This document shows positions 13,688 to 26,899 of a stretch of 64,000 nucleotides of DNA, in pieces. Each line of letters begins with the position of its first letter. Position 1 is the stretch's first letter. Origin of the DNA: Neurospora tetrasperma FGSC 2508 (lineage: Eukaryota > Ascomycota > Sordariomycetes > Sordariales > Sordariaceae). Location of the stretch: the NCBI RefSeq assembly GCF_000213175.1, contig NW_009799100.1:5285220-5349219 (forward strand), read 5' to 3'. The notes under the pieces are model-generated. The model was not told where the DNA came from and did no database searches. It was given only the letters and a program-made list of their open reading frames with translations. Position numbers and translations under genes: made by a program.

Positions 13688-14110
13688 TTAAAGCTACATT
13701 ACCTTAACGGGTAGTCCGAACTTTATAAAAGTAGTACCGTTAGAACCGCCTTATCAAAGCCATCCTCCCCATATAAATATCTCATTCAACACATTAATAT
13801 TGAGGTTAAAAATAAAAGAAATCTAAAAGTAGAAAAATGAAATACTATTCCCTTAAGGTTGCATTACTTCAACAAGTAGTCCGAGCGCTATAAAAATAGT
13901 ACTATAAGAGCCGCCTTATCGAGGCCATCCTCAATATATATTCTTTATAGTTATACGGTTATTAATAAAGTTAAAAATAAGAAGTGTCCAAAACCTTAAA
14001 AGCAATTGCAGCCGACGAAGGTTTGTCTTTGGGGTTGCATTACTTTAACGGGTGGTCCGAGCGTTATAAAAATTATATATTTAGAAAGAGCTTGAAAATA
14101 CCATCCTTCA
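13688..14110 (+). repeat. Three degenerate tandem units
   Basis: A unit that reads like GCATTACTTTAACGGGTAG, then GTCCGAGCG-TATAAAA, then (in two copies) GCCGCCTTATC, occurs from about 13688, 13854 and 14030, a period of roughly 166-176 bp. Copies differ mainly by transitions. The third is diverged in its second half. The words GCAGCCGACG at 14009 and 14201 may mark a further unit edge. Confidence 0.7.
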
Positions 14111-14576
14111 AATGGTTTAGTCTTAATTTTACTATTTTTTCTTATTTTATTATAAAGGAATATATAAAAATAAAATCTAGAGTTTATATAGGAGTTTCTG
14201 CAGCCGACGGCGTTTTCGCGCAAAATAGTAATAGACCTCCTCTTATAAAAGTTCGAGGAGGGGAGACCCACATATTTGTGGGGCGGGTCCGCTGAAGCGT
14301 TGTCGACGGGGGTTAATGTAATAGAGACTAGAAAATTAAGTATAAGCAGGAAGTATACTACAACATTTATACCCACTAAAATTTCTATATAAGACCGTAA
14401 TTCTCAATATCCCTACCCTCCAGCTCCCTTTTTGAGCCCTATAATCTTCTACCCCCCTATAGAGCTTATCGTTGTTAATATCATAATACTTTCTAGTATT
14501 TAACATATACCATATAGAGATAGATCTATATATTAGGATATTCTATCTCAATATAGAGATTAGGCTTTAGGAGCGT

Positions 14577-14634
14577 AAGGTAGTACTAGTACCAGTACTA
14601 GTAATCCTAGTAATCCTAGTAATCCTAGTATAGC
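14577..14634 (+). repeat. (AGTAATCCT)n-type microsatellite
   Basis: Alternating AGTACTAGTACC and TAGTAATCC units form a short simple repeat just upstream of the first retrotransposon. Confidence 0.7.
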
Positions 14635-14736
14635 CAGCCCGGGCACTACCTCCTCATCCTCCTCCTCTTCCTCCTCCCCCACCACCGCCCTTAAATTAAT
14701 AATGTACTAAATAACGCCCTAGTTCCAAACTAAAAT

Positions 14737-15217
14737 TATTACGAACTTAAGCGATACTAGGGCCACCTAGACCCTCGGGACGCGATAGCCCCGCCCCTAA
14801 ATAGCTAATATAACTATAAGTTAGGAAAAGGCCCGGAAGGGTGCAGTAGGTGGCTTACTAATGCAGGTAGCTCACTAGTAAGCTAGTACTTACGGTAAAC
14901 TAGTATTTACGAGTAAGCTAGGGTTTATAGTAAATTATAATATTAGAATGAATATTATGTAAATTACGGAATTTACGATTATATAGACGGCTAGAGATAT
15001 ATAATCCGTAGTAGGACGAGAAAGTATAAAGGGACGATTAGAGAACTTACATTATTAGATAGTTCAATAGTAGTTAACTATATAATAGATTATTATTATT
15101 AAAATTAATATTACGTATATATATTTATTGTAAATTTTTTAGCTTTATTAAATAGTATTAATAGTCTTTTTACTTTTAGCTATTTTATTTAAATAAATTA
15201 GATTACTATTCGTTATA
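14737..15217 (+). repeat. 5' LTR of the first retrotransposon
   Basis: 481 bp, same length as the 3' copy. It begins TATTACGAACTTAAGC and ends TTCGTTATA. By eye nearly all mismatches to the partner LTR are G/A or C/T transitions. Confidence 0.93.
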
Positions 15218-15299
15218 TATTGATTATTCCCTTTAATTTATTTTAAATAGTAATTAAAAGTATTACTTTATTTTATTATATTTACTATTAGAAATAATA

Positions 15300-18200
15300 A
15301 TAATTTTACCTATTAGGGTGAATTTGCGAGCCTTACTACTATATATTAATAGTTTAAAGCTATATAGGATTATATCTACTAATTCGAAGCTTAATTCGAG
15401 GTTAGATCCGGCCCTTTTAAAGCGAAGGTAGGAGAGGACGCCCCGCCCGTTAATTATCCTAAATTTAAATTAGTTGTATTTAAGAAATTCGATAGATAGT
15501 AGTCCGCCTTTATAGGATTCTTGATCTAAATGTAAATTTATTTCTATTTTTATAGAGATTAGTTTAGCTTTAAGTTTAATAAGGTAATTTATACGGGAAC
15601 TAAATTTGTAGATAGGGCCTTTATTTAATACAAATTTATTTTTAAAGATTTTTATAAGAATAGAAAAGACGCTTCGGACTTTATTAAGAAGATTTTAAGC
15701 AATTACAATGAATTTACTAAAGCTTTTATTCGAATTTTTAGAGAAAAGGATAAGACTCGTTAGGTTTAAGAGTATTTAATTTATTTTCAATAAATTAAAT
15801 TTACCTTAATTTATATTATACTTTTTAAGTAGGACGCCTTTTCTAATAATATTAATAACGATAAGCTAATATAATTATTCTATAATAGCCTTAAGGAAAG
15901 AATTAAAGACGAATTCTATAAGGAAGACCGTCTTGAAACTACTAATATTTATATTAATATAGCTATTTGTATCGACGATCGATTATTCTAGTAGGAATAG
16001 GAGAGGAAAGGGAAATTAATTACCTTTATTCTTTTTAAATTTAATTATACTAATATAAAAAAGAAAAGGATTTAGGGAATTTACTTTTCCGGAACTATTT
16101 ATATTAGATTTATAGAAATTGATATAATTTAAATTAACCGAAGTAAGAAGGACTTTTCGAAGGTTAAATATTTTAATTACAGTAAGATTAGGTATATAAA
16201 GAGGGATTATTGCGCGCTTAAGTAATTAAATTAGAAGAAAGTAGAAACTATTATAGTAGAAGAAGTTAAAGTAATTGAGATTATTAGCGCTGAATACAGT
16301 TAAAACGATTTGGAGGACGTTATAAATAGAATTATAAATTTCGATTTGGAAGTATAATAGGAGGCCGATAATAAATATAAATAAGAAGGGCTTAATAAGG
16401 AAGATTCTAAGGAGGAGGTATAGGATGATAATATACTCTAAATATAGATATACCGAGCCCCGATATAGGAAGAAATTTGTAATTTTCCTAATACCGACTG
16501 AATTCTCTTTATAACTATATATATAATAAGTATTACTCTTCTCCTATTACTTTTATTAGCCTTTATAATTAAGGAATATTATTCTTCCGAATTCGTTAAT
16601 TTATATTAATATAAATATTCTCATAATTCCGCCGAAGGGTATTAAATAGAATTATTATAATATTATTTAAATAAGAGTAGGAAGGACGAATTATAGGACG
16701 CTTTTTAGAAGAAGCGTATAATTATTATTAAAAGGGAACCCTAAACTATTTAGGAAGGATTTTTAAATATATTGGAGGCGTATTAATTAGTCGAAGGAGA
16801 TACGGCTTAAATATACCCCCTTTATTTTACTTACTATTATATACCGTAGTTTTAATATATTACTAATAATTACTATGAATATTATAGGAAGAAACAGGAT
16901 AATTATTTTTGGCCTATTTATAGATTCGACCGGTAAGGGTAATTTAAATTAATTATATATACCTTTAATCGAGCGGATATATAAATTGCCTTTATTATAG
17001 ACGAATAATTCGTATTTAGTTTATACCTTTTTATATAAATAAATAATTAATTAGTATTTAGGAAATTTATTATCCGCCCCCGCAATACTTATATTTATTT
17101 AAAATAGGGAGAAGTAAATCCCTAATAATAATAGTACCCGATATTCGATTGCCCTATTTATATAAGATAGAAAGCCTAGGTTTATAAAATAGAAATTATA
17201 TATTACGTCCAATAAGTTAATATGAATGGAAGTACTAAGGATAAGGAAGCCGCTTGTTTAGTATAGTTATAAGAATATTGTTCGTTAAACGAGCCCGAAT
17301 TTAAAGAAGAGGATACTTTTAATAATTATTATTAGGAATTAGGAAATAGTTTAGGGCCTTTAAGGAGGCCCGGTAGAAATTAAATTCTTAAATAAAACGG
17401 ATTATCCGGCGATATAGCCGTCGGAAAGATAAAATTTAAGACTTTATAATACTTATAGAGATTACTATTATAAAAGAAGGGAAAGAAGATTAGTGATTTA
17501 AAATTATAATTTATTAGAAGAATTATTAAATTTTCGTATTAATAAATTCTAGAGTTTAATTGAATTTTATTTTATTTAAGTTCATTATTTAATTAAGGAT
17601 TCTTTAAAAGAAGAAGAAGGTTCCTTTTGTAGTAAAAAGACCCTTCGAAATATAGATTGTAAGATAGGAAATATTACTACTTTTTATTATAGTAGAAGGT
17701 AAAATAATTGAAGTTAATTTTAATATTATTAAAATAGGGCTATTTAAGGATATAATTTTAAAGTATTTATAGTATATTATATACAATTTGAATATTAATT
17801 GGAAGGAAGGTGGCCGCCTATATTCTAGGATATACTTAATTATTAATAGGAAAATTGGAATACGGGAGGAAGTGAGCTACGAAGGCGTTATTCTTTCGGC
17901 CCTATTATAAATAGTATAAGAAGTTATAATTTATATTATTAATAAAAGTAGTAAAATTATAGAAGAAGGGTTAGTAATATTAGTAAAGGTATTAGTAATT
18001 AACGTTCAATATAAATTCGATTATTATTAAAATTAATAAATAGAGAAGTTAAAAACGGTAATTTTAATAGAATATTAAGGATATCCGGCTTTCGTTAGTA
18101 AGTATTTTAAAGGATTATTATTATAAGGATTATAGAATTATAAAATTAAATTTAAGGAAGGAGTTAAATTTAAATTCTTTAAAGTATATTATATTAATAA

Positions 18201-20960
18201 GAAGTAGAATATAGAATTAAGGAAGTATTTGGATAAAAATTTGAAATAAGGATATATTCGGGAATTTATATTACTAGCGGGGTACCCTATCTTCTTTATA
18301 CTAAAGAAGAATAGAAAATTATATTTTTATATTAATTATAAATAGTTAAATTAGGAGATTATAAGAAATAATTATCCCCTACTCTTAATTTTATATATCC
18401 GAAGTTAATTAGGAGGAGTATAATATTGTATATACTTTAATTTATTTATTACTTATATTTATATCCGAATTAAGGAAGGAGACGAATGGAAAATAGTATT
18501 TTATATATTTTATAAATATTATAAATACTTTGTTATACCCTTTGGGTTAATTAATATACCTACAATATTTTAATCTGTTATTAATTATATAATTCGACCC
18601 TATTTTAATAAGTTCGCTATTTATTACCTAAATAATATTTTTTTTTATTTTAAAATTTTTGTAGAATATAAGGAATATATAAGGAAAGTATTAAATATAC
18701 TATATAAGTATAAATTTTTTGTTAATATAGAGAAAAGCGAATTCTATATAAAAGAGATTATATTTTTTAGGTATTTAATTTTAAAGAATAAAGTTAGGAT
18801 AGAATTAAATAAGGTAGAAGTTATACGGAATTGGCCTATGCTTAGGAATACGACCGAAGTCTATAGATTTTTAAAATTTATTAATTTCTATTGGATATTT
18901 ATATAGAATTATAGGAAGATTATTAGGCTATTATACGAATTTATCAGGAAGGAGGTTATTTTTATATAAGGAAAAACGGAAAAGGAAATTTTTAGGGCTA
19001 TTTATAATATAATTACTATAGACCCTATATTGAAATTTTTTAACCTGAATAAGTTTTTTAAAGTCTAAATTAATATATTAAATTATATTATTAGAGGATA
19101 ATTAGGGTAGTACGGCGATTAAAGAAAATTATATTTTATAGTTTTCTTTTTAAAGAAGTTAGAAGGACCCTATTGTAATTATTTTATTTATAATAAGGAT
19201 TTTTTAATTATTATTAAAGTATTTTAAGAATAGAAGTTATATTTTAGTAGAATTATACATAAAGTATAAATTTATATTAATTATAATAATCTTTAGTATT
19301 TTAAGACTACGAAGGTATTTAATGGCCGCTAAATATAATAGGCTGAATTTTTATTAGAATTTAATTTTAAAATTAATTATAAGAAGGGTTCCGAGAACGT
19401 TTAAACCGATACTTTAAACTATTGGGCGGATTATATAAAAGATATAGTAGAAGCCTTTATATTATTATTTTAAGAATAATTAAATAGAATATTCGTATAC
19501 TCCTTATAGGAATAAGTAGAGTACTATACTATTTATAGGATTAAATTATATAACCTTAGTTATTAAACTATTATTGCAATTTCAAAAGAGTAATAGAAAT
19601 AAGAAGATAGTATAGAAGAAGAAGTTGTCCTTTAGAGCGATAAGTTATAGTACTATAATAAGGCTTATATTTAGTTTAAATAGTACGAAATATTTATTAT
19701 AGGAATATATACGTTTAAAATAGGAGGATATATGGGTATTATTAAAATTATAGTACGGATACGGTAGTATTACGATTTTCTAGGAATAAAAATCGAAGTA
19801 GTTCGAATATTATAAATTTATAAGTATTATAGTAAAATTAGGGTTATAAAATATAAATTATATAAATTTTTTAAACTTTTAGAAGTTGTAAAAAGGCTAT
19901 AAAATTCGGTAATTATAAATTTTATTACTAAATTACTATTATTTACAAATACTACAATAGGAGTTATTTACAATAGTATTTTAATAGTAGTAAATAAATT
20001 AATTAAATAGAATTATTTTTTACTTTATAAGGAAATATAGTTAGTAGAATAATTTATAAATATAATTTATTAGAATATTATTTCGGTATATAGTTGGCCG
20101 AAGGAATAGATTATAGATAGGGATATTAAATTTGCGTTTAAGTTTTAGTAAATATTAATAATTAAGTTCGGTATTAAAAGTAAAATATTAATAGTATATT
20201 ATTTATAAATGAATAGCTAAATAGAAAGAATTAATTAAATTGTAGAATAATATTTGAGGAATTATATTAATTTCGAGTAAAGTAATTAGGTAGAATTATT
20301 ATTAGTAGTATAATTAGTATATAATACTTCTCCTACGGAGATTATAAAAGTTTTCCCTTTCTTTATAAATTATAGGTATAAATTAGAATTTTTAGAAAGA
20401 TTAAATACGAACATCCTTAAGGCTTTAATTAAGGCTGAGAAACTATATATACTATATAAAAAGTTTAAGGAAGAATTGGAATTCGTTAAATAAAAGATAA
20501 ACCGGTATTTTAATAAAAAAAGGTTTGAGGGACTTCGCTTTAAGGAGGGGGATAAAGTCCTTTTATTTATTAGGAATCTTAGGATAAAGAGGCTAAATAA
20601 GAAATTTAATAACCGATAAGTAGAGCTATTTAAAATTAAGAAGAAAATCTCGGATATAATATATTAATTGAATATTCCTAATACTATAAAATTAAAATTA
20701 TACTCCTTCTATATTATATTATTAGAATTAGTATTTAAAAATATACGAATTAATATAAGAATTAATATTAAGGACGAAGAAGAAGAATAGGATATAGAAT
20801 AAATTTTGGATTTATAAATAATAGACGGAGAATTAGAATATTTTATTAAGTAGGAAGGGTTTGGCTTAGAAAATAATACTTAGAAACCCGTTAAAAATTT
20901 AAATTGCCCTAAGAAATTAGAGGAATTCTATTAGAAGAACTTAGATCGGCTAGGGATAGA
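15300..20960 (+). pseudogene. Degenerate gag-pol of the first retrotransposon
   Basis: Reading through RIP-type stops gives a clear gypsy polyprotein. A gag zinc knuckle lies at about 16160-16205, with its cysteines and histidine turned into Tyr (TGT to TAT, CAC to TAT). Reverse transcriptase covers about 18150-18800: VIPFG, then the active-site box near 18615-18640 reads YLNNI where active elements have YLDDI, so both aspartates are mutated. RNase H-like sequence follows near 19270-19440. The integrase HHCC region is around 19700-19860, its core near 20110-20240 (DRDIKFAF, then the mutated relative of the YHPQTDGQ box), and then a GPY/F-like segment. The last recognisable module (about 20825-20940) reads LEYFIK-EGFGLENNT-KPV, a chromodomain. 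Frames shift at several points and none is functional. Confidence 0.9.
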
Positions 20961-21673
20961 AAACTATTTAATTAGGAAGTAGGGAAGGACGAAGTATTTA
21001 AGGACGATTAATTTATAGGTATAGAAATAATAGAAGTAAAAATATTTAATAATAATATTGTAGGTAAAGGTTTAGGTTCCCTTTCGGCGGCCCTTTTTTC
21101 CTTATTTTAAGTATTTAATTTAATTTTTATAATTTGAATTATTTTACGAACTTTTATAGTTAATTCCTTTTATTAATATTGAATTGCGGTTAGGCGAAGC
21201 GTATATTTTTATATTATTTTTATAAGTACTGCTTATTCTTACTTTAGTTTTTTATTTTTTATAATTATTTATACTATTAAAGAAGTATTAATAAAGACGA
21301 TTAGTAGTCGGGAATTCGGATATTTACATTCTATATTATAATTTACCTCCTTATAAAGATAAGTACTACGGACGTATTCGTTATACTTTTCCCGTTCTAA
21401 AAGCTTTTTGTAAATAAATTTATAGTCGGAATAGTATTAGTAAAGTATAATTATAGAATTAAAAAATTTAATAATAAATAAAAAAACTACCGTCGGACGG
21501 ACAATATAGTTGAATATTTAGTAATACGATTAGATATAGTAATAGATATAAAGGAAAGGGAAGATTTATTATATTTAGGTAATAAAGGGAATAATATAGA
21601 AATAAAGGGTAGAAAAGGGATATAAATAGCTAATAAAGTTATTAAAAACGTCAATTAAGGAAAAGAAGTATTA

Positions 21674-22154
21674 TATTATAAATTTAAGCAATATTAGGGC
21701 TACTTAAACCCTTAGGATACAATAGCCCCGCCCCTAAATAGTTAGTATAATTATAAATTAGGGAAAGGCCCGGAAGGGCGTAGTAGATAATTTATTAATA
21801 TAGGTAGTTTATTAGTATATTAATATTTATAGTAAATTAGTACTTATAGGTAAGTTAGGGCTTACGGTGAGTTATAATACTAGAGTAAGTATTATATAAA
21901 TTACGGAATTTACAACTATATAGACGGTTAGAGATATATAATTTATAGTAGGACGAGAAGGTATAAAGGGACAATTAGAGAATTTAGATTATTAGATAGT
22001 TCGATAGTAGTTAACCGTATAATAGATTATTATTACTAAAACTAGTATTACGTACGTATATTTATTATAAACCTTTTGGCTTTATTGAATAGTACTGATA
22101 GTCTTTTTACCTTTAGCTATCTTACTTAGGTAGATTAGATTGCCGTTCGTTATA
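21674..22154 (+). repeat. 3' LTR of the first retrotransposon
   Basis: 481 bp, begins TATTATAAATTTAAGC and ends TTCGTTATA. It is directly followed by the target duplication AAAAT. Confidence 0.93.
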
Positions 22155-22159
22155 AAAAT

Positions 22160-22580
22160 CGTATAGTATAAAGGTTATAAAGAGGAAGTATAATAGAGGG
22201 CCTAAGATTAAGATTAAGTGGTACTATACTAACGAAATTAAAATTTAAGTAAGGTTATATTATAGTATTATTAGTAGAGTTATCTAATACTAACAATTTA
22301 AGCAAATATTAATATACTTTATATAAACTAAAGTGCTTATTATTATTAAAGATGATCCGCGCCGCTGCCGTTGTACTTACTATTGTATTAGCGCTTATAA
22401 TTATAATAAAGACTATATTATTGAAGAGGGATATTAAAATATATACGTATATGAAGTTGGCTATTACTTTAAAATCCCAACTAGTATAATACAAAATTAG
22501 TAGGAAATATAGGAAGCTATACTACTACGTATAGCTTGAAAGGGCAAAGCGCTATAGTTAAAGTTTAAATATTAATTATA
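22160..22580. other. AT-rich spacer between the two retrotransposons
   Basis: About 420 bp of RIP-mutated DNA that I cannot assign. It ends with TTATA (22576-22580), the left target duplication of the second element. Confidence 0.5.
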
Positions 22581-22919
22581 TATTACGCGAAGATGTACTT
22601 TACAAGTAATAACAATAGAGAATAATAAAGTAAGTAACTAATTGCTAAATAGAATAATAATATGTAACAATTAATAACAGTCTTATTAAAGGAAGCTAAA
22701 GACAAGAGCTATCGCAAGCCTCAACCTAGGACCTCGTATACGACTTTACTAAATATAAGTAAAATAAATATTAAGTTAGTATAATATTAATTAATAATCT
22801 GTTAACTCTAATAGAGGTTAACGGGACGAATACTCTTATATAATAAACTATACACTCTAATAAGCAATTACTATAATAAGACAGAGCCTCTAAATACCTA
22901 CTAAGAATACCCTATAATA
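22581..22919 (-). repeat. 3' LTR of the second retrotransposon
   Basis: 339 bp. Read on + it begins TATTACGCGAAGATG and ends CCCTATAATA. It pairs with 30412-30750, with mostly transition differences. Confidence 0.93.
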
Positions 22920-22920
22920 T

Positions 22921-25140
22921 CTCCTCCTTAATAAAAGAAGAAGAGTGTTTACTATCTACGTAATATCTTTAAATCTAACTATATATATAAAAGATCCTAT
23001 TATCTATTAGAGCCTTTATTTAATAATCTATATCTAAATTAACTACTAAATACGCAAAGCGTACAACCCTCTAAATAGAGTACCCAATTTAATAACTTAA
23101 TAATAATCCTTTAATAACTATAATTATAATAAGCTGAACGCTTATTAAACTCCTCATTATCTATCTCCTTATTCTTATCTATGTAATATATATCTTAATA
23201 AAAATGTTTACGTCCTAATAGAGAATCTTCCTACTCCTAAATATTAGGAAGGTAACTATAGCGAGGAGAGTAGGTAATAAGTAAGAATTAAAGCGAAAAC
23301 CCGAATAGGCCGTTATAGAATAGAATTTATTAAATAAATTAGTTAAACCGAATATATATAATAGTGAAAGATTATTAGAATAAATACTATAAAGAATAAT
23401 AATACTAAAAATAGTTTTAAATATATAGTTCCTACTAATAAATGAAGTCGGGGGGAAATATTTAATATAAAGCTTCTACATTTCTCTAAACTTAGTACAA
23501 AAAATCGTTAATTCTATTTATATCTTTTATACAACCTAACTCTAATATTTATTTAATACTTTTAGTACTATGAACTATATATTAAAAGTACACTTTAATA
23601 TATCCTCAATCTCTTTACAAAATATAAAATTAATAAGTATAATAAATTCCCTACTAATTTTAACGATATAATTAACTATCTTTTCAACTACCGGAAACTT
23701 ATTTAAAACCAATTTAGCCGGCGCTACTTAAATACGATAGAGGTAGCCCAATCTTCCTATTAGACCGCCAATTTACTTAGAGAAACTAGTATTGTAATTA
23801 GAATACTAAATAACTAGTAAAATTGCTTTCAAAGGGATATAATTAGTAAAATTAACATTTCCTTAACTTTTTTTATTAAAGGCCAAATTAAAAGTAACTT
23901 TAATATTACAAACAAATTTACTCTACAAAAAAAAGTAAAAGCCTATAAATTAATATTTATATTCTTCTTTATTTTCTATATATACTTTAATAATTTTTTT
24001 AATCTTATTATATAACTCTTTATTATTTTTAATACTAAAATTAGTATAATTTTAATTGTAATTAGCGAAGGTACTAGCAAAAATTAAATATACTTTTCCT
24101 TTATTACTATTCTCGCTAATAATAATTGAGTATAATTATATAACCCGGATCGGAATTTTACGTACCTTTTTCGAAATTATCTTAGCAACCGGAATTTTAG
24201 TACGAATTAAAATAGGGGCAGCCCTAATCGGTAGCTATAAAGCTTTACGAACCTTATTAATCAACTAAACGATCTTTCGGATTTCCTAAATATTAGTAAA
24301 GTCGATATCGCTATTTCTAATAATATAACTATTAGGATATATATTGTAGCAAAAAGTCTATAGGCGGTCGTAAAAGCGTTAATTAATAATAATTAACTCC
24401 TCTATATATCTTTTTCTAAAAGTTATATTACTATACTTAATAATAATAATAGGAATTAAATCAAATATTCCTCTAATATACAACTTCTAAATCTTAATAT
24501 TATAAAATCCAATAATAATATTAAAGTCCTACTCCTACCAAATTCTATTGCCACTACTAGGAATTAAATCCTTCGGGAATATAGTCGATAAAGGTATAAA
24601 TATAAAATAAGTAAAATTATTATTAATAATATATAAAATTACCGAATTTATATTAGTTAATTCGCCCATACGTTTAATAATACTATAAAATATAGAATAC
24701 AATTTATTTTCGTACTATATAAAAAAATAATTAGTAATTATAATCGGTACTAGACATCTTCTATTATTTGCCTTCTTAGGATTATAAACAAAAACGTTTT
24801 AAATAAACTAAAAGGACTTAGTGGGAAGATAATCAAACGGGTTATAAACACTATAATCTTAAACGAAATTATTATTCGAATTAATAGTATATCTATAATA
24901 AACGTAATTAAAAAACTATTCATATTAGACTATATCTATCTATTTAACAAAATTAGCTACAAAGTTAGGAAGTATAATATATATACTATCGTCTCCCAAA
25001 CTAATAAATTTTACTAGTAAGCCTATTAATTATATAATAATTAAAATATTTTACTATATTAACTAATATACTAAACTAAGGATTGTACTCTAGAAACTAT
25101 AGAGCGAACTATTGGTCTATAATAAGACTATACAAACTAC
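22921..25140 (-). pseudogene. Unidentified 740-codon RIP-broken frame 3' of integrase
   Basis: One minus-strand frame can be followed from about 25140 to the edge of the left LTR. It is interrupted only by TAA and TAG and never by TGA, which is what RIP does to CAA, CAG and TGG in an originally intact gene. Readable pieces include LGDDSIYIILPNFVANFVK, NPKKANNRRCLVPIIITNYF, LPIRAAPILIRTKIPVAK, IGRLGYLYRI and YYVDSKHSSSFIKEE. I recognise no family: there is no YxDD box, integrase motif or zinc knuckle, and no obvious envelope-type hydrophobic pattern. It could be a third element-encoded ORF, a captured host gene or a displaced part of the polyprotein. Confidence 0.6.
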
Positions 25141-25772
25141 TATTACAATTAGAACTATTAATCTAATTATTAGAAATTATAATCACATTATTAATAAACA
25201 GCGGGGACTCTATATTAATATCGGCTATATTATTATATTAAAAGTGCAATTTAGTAAAAGTAGGACAAAAAAGGTAATAAACAATAATTCATTTAATAAA
25301 ATTATTATATAAAGGAAGCTATTATAGAGTTAAATAGTATAGAAATAGGGTAGAATATAATAAAATTACTAAAGTAAGAAAGAAAGTCTAAGAGTAGTTA
25401 AATATTTTTAATTCTTTTAAAAATTATATATATACGTACTAAGACTCTTCCTTTACTAATACCTACCTACCAGGCCGTTTACTATATATAATTGTAAATA
25501 CCGCTACTTTTATATAACCGTACGTACCTACCTAATTAAAATAGAAAAAGTCTTAATCGAGATTATAAATAATATATAGTATATTATCCTATATACTACT
25601 AATAATAGGCTTACCTCCGCTTAAATATACTTCTAAACGAAATTTTAAAAATCTTAATAGAAAGTACAAAGAATATAACTACTTATAAAAATATATAACG
25701 AAAAAATAATAGAAAATTCAAAATAAAACGAAATATTCTCAAACCCTTATAGTTTCCAGTAACCTCCCTTTT

Positions 25773-26265
25773 TTCAATAAAAAGGTTATTACCTCCTCTA
25801 TCAATTCTAACGCCGTATCCAATAAAATATATTTCTAATATGCTAAATTACCTTTCTATAATTATTTTAAAATAATAATTCTAATAAATATTCTATATTG
25901 AATTCTTCTACTATATCCTTCGAATTCCTTATATATTTACTATACAACTCCTATATGTTATCTTTATTTTAATATCTAATGTATTTAATTAAATACTATT
26001 TATTTAATAAACTTTAATTTCTAATAATAAGATTTTCAACTTTCTATTCCTCTTGCCTATCTACCTTAACCGGTAGCGGTGGCAGTACTTCGCAATTAAA
26101 TAGATCCAAGAATTATATTAGCTTATAAAAATAAACTACAAATATAATAGGATAAGTACGTTAAATATTAAGTAAATTAAACTTATAGGCTAACGGACTA
26201 ATTTTTTCGAAAATACAATAGGGATCTATTTACTCTATTAACTATTTCTTCTTTATACTTCCAAA
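25773..26265. repeat. Left copy of the sequence flanking the N gap
   Basis: From about 25815 to the first N the sequence is the same base for base, as far as I can read, as 26941-27391 (offset 1126). Only the first 40 or so bases differ slightly. It encodes the integrase C-terminus and chromodomain-like tail on minus. Confidence 0.9.
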
Positions 26266-26899
26266 NNNNNNNNNNNNNNNNNNNNNNNNNNNNNNNNNNN
26301 NNNNNNNNNNNNNNNNNNNNNNNNNNNNNNNNNNNNNNNNNNNNNNNNNNNNNNNNNNNNNNNNNNNNNNNNNNNNNNNNNNNNNNNNNNNNNNNNNNNN
26401 NNNNNNNNNNNNNNNNNNNNNNNNNNNNNNNNNNNNNNNNNNNNNNNNNNNNNNNNNNNNNNNNNNNNNNNNNNNNNNNNNNNNNNNNNNNNNNNNNNNN
26501 NNNNNNNNNNNNNNNNNNNNNNNNNNNNNNNNNNNNNNNNNNNNNNNNNNNNNNNNNNNNNNNNNNNNNNNNNNNNNNNNNNNNNNNNNNNNNNNNNNNN
26601 NNNNNNNNNNNNNNNNNNNNNNNNNNNNNNNNNNNNNNNNNNNNNNNNNNNNNNNNNNNNNNNNNNNNNNNNNNNNNNNNNNNNNNNNNNNNNNNNNNNN
26701 NNNNNNNNNNNNNNNNNNNNNNNNNNNNNNNNNNNNNNNNNNNNNNNNNNNNNNNNNNNNNNNNNNNNNNNNNNNNNNNNNNNNNNNNNNNNNNNNNNNN
26801 NNNNNNNNNNNNNNNNNNNNNNNNNNNNNNNNNNNNNNNNNNNNNNNNNNNNNNNNNNNNNNNNNNNNNNNNNNNNNNNNNNNNNNNNNNNNNNNNNNN
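26266..26899. other. Assembly gap (634 N)
   Basis: A run of N inside the second retrotransposon. The flanking sequences duplicate one another, so the gap may not correspond to any missing DNA. Confidence 0.99.

Larger units (their letters stand above)
14737..22154 (+). mobile_element. Full-length RIP-mutated Ty3/gypsy chromovirus
   Basis: The element spans 7418 bp. Its two LTRs are each 481 bp and align without visible gaps. It is flanked by the identical 5-bp target duplication AAAAT (14732-14736 and 22155-22159). A purine tract, AAGGAAAAGAAG, at about 21656-21668 precedes the 3' LTR. Internal order on + is gag with a zinc knuckle, reverse transcriptase, RNase H, integrase and chromodomain, which is the Ty3/gypsy order. 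LTR termini TATTA...TTATA are explained as TGTTA...TTACA after RIP. All coding frames are broken, so it is inactive. Confidence 0.95.

Noticed and set aside
25112-25312. 66-codon plus-strand frame in the AT-rich island
   Set aside because: It is Ile/Asn-rich and antisense to the second retrotransposon; chance in AT-rich DNA.
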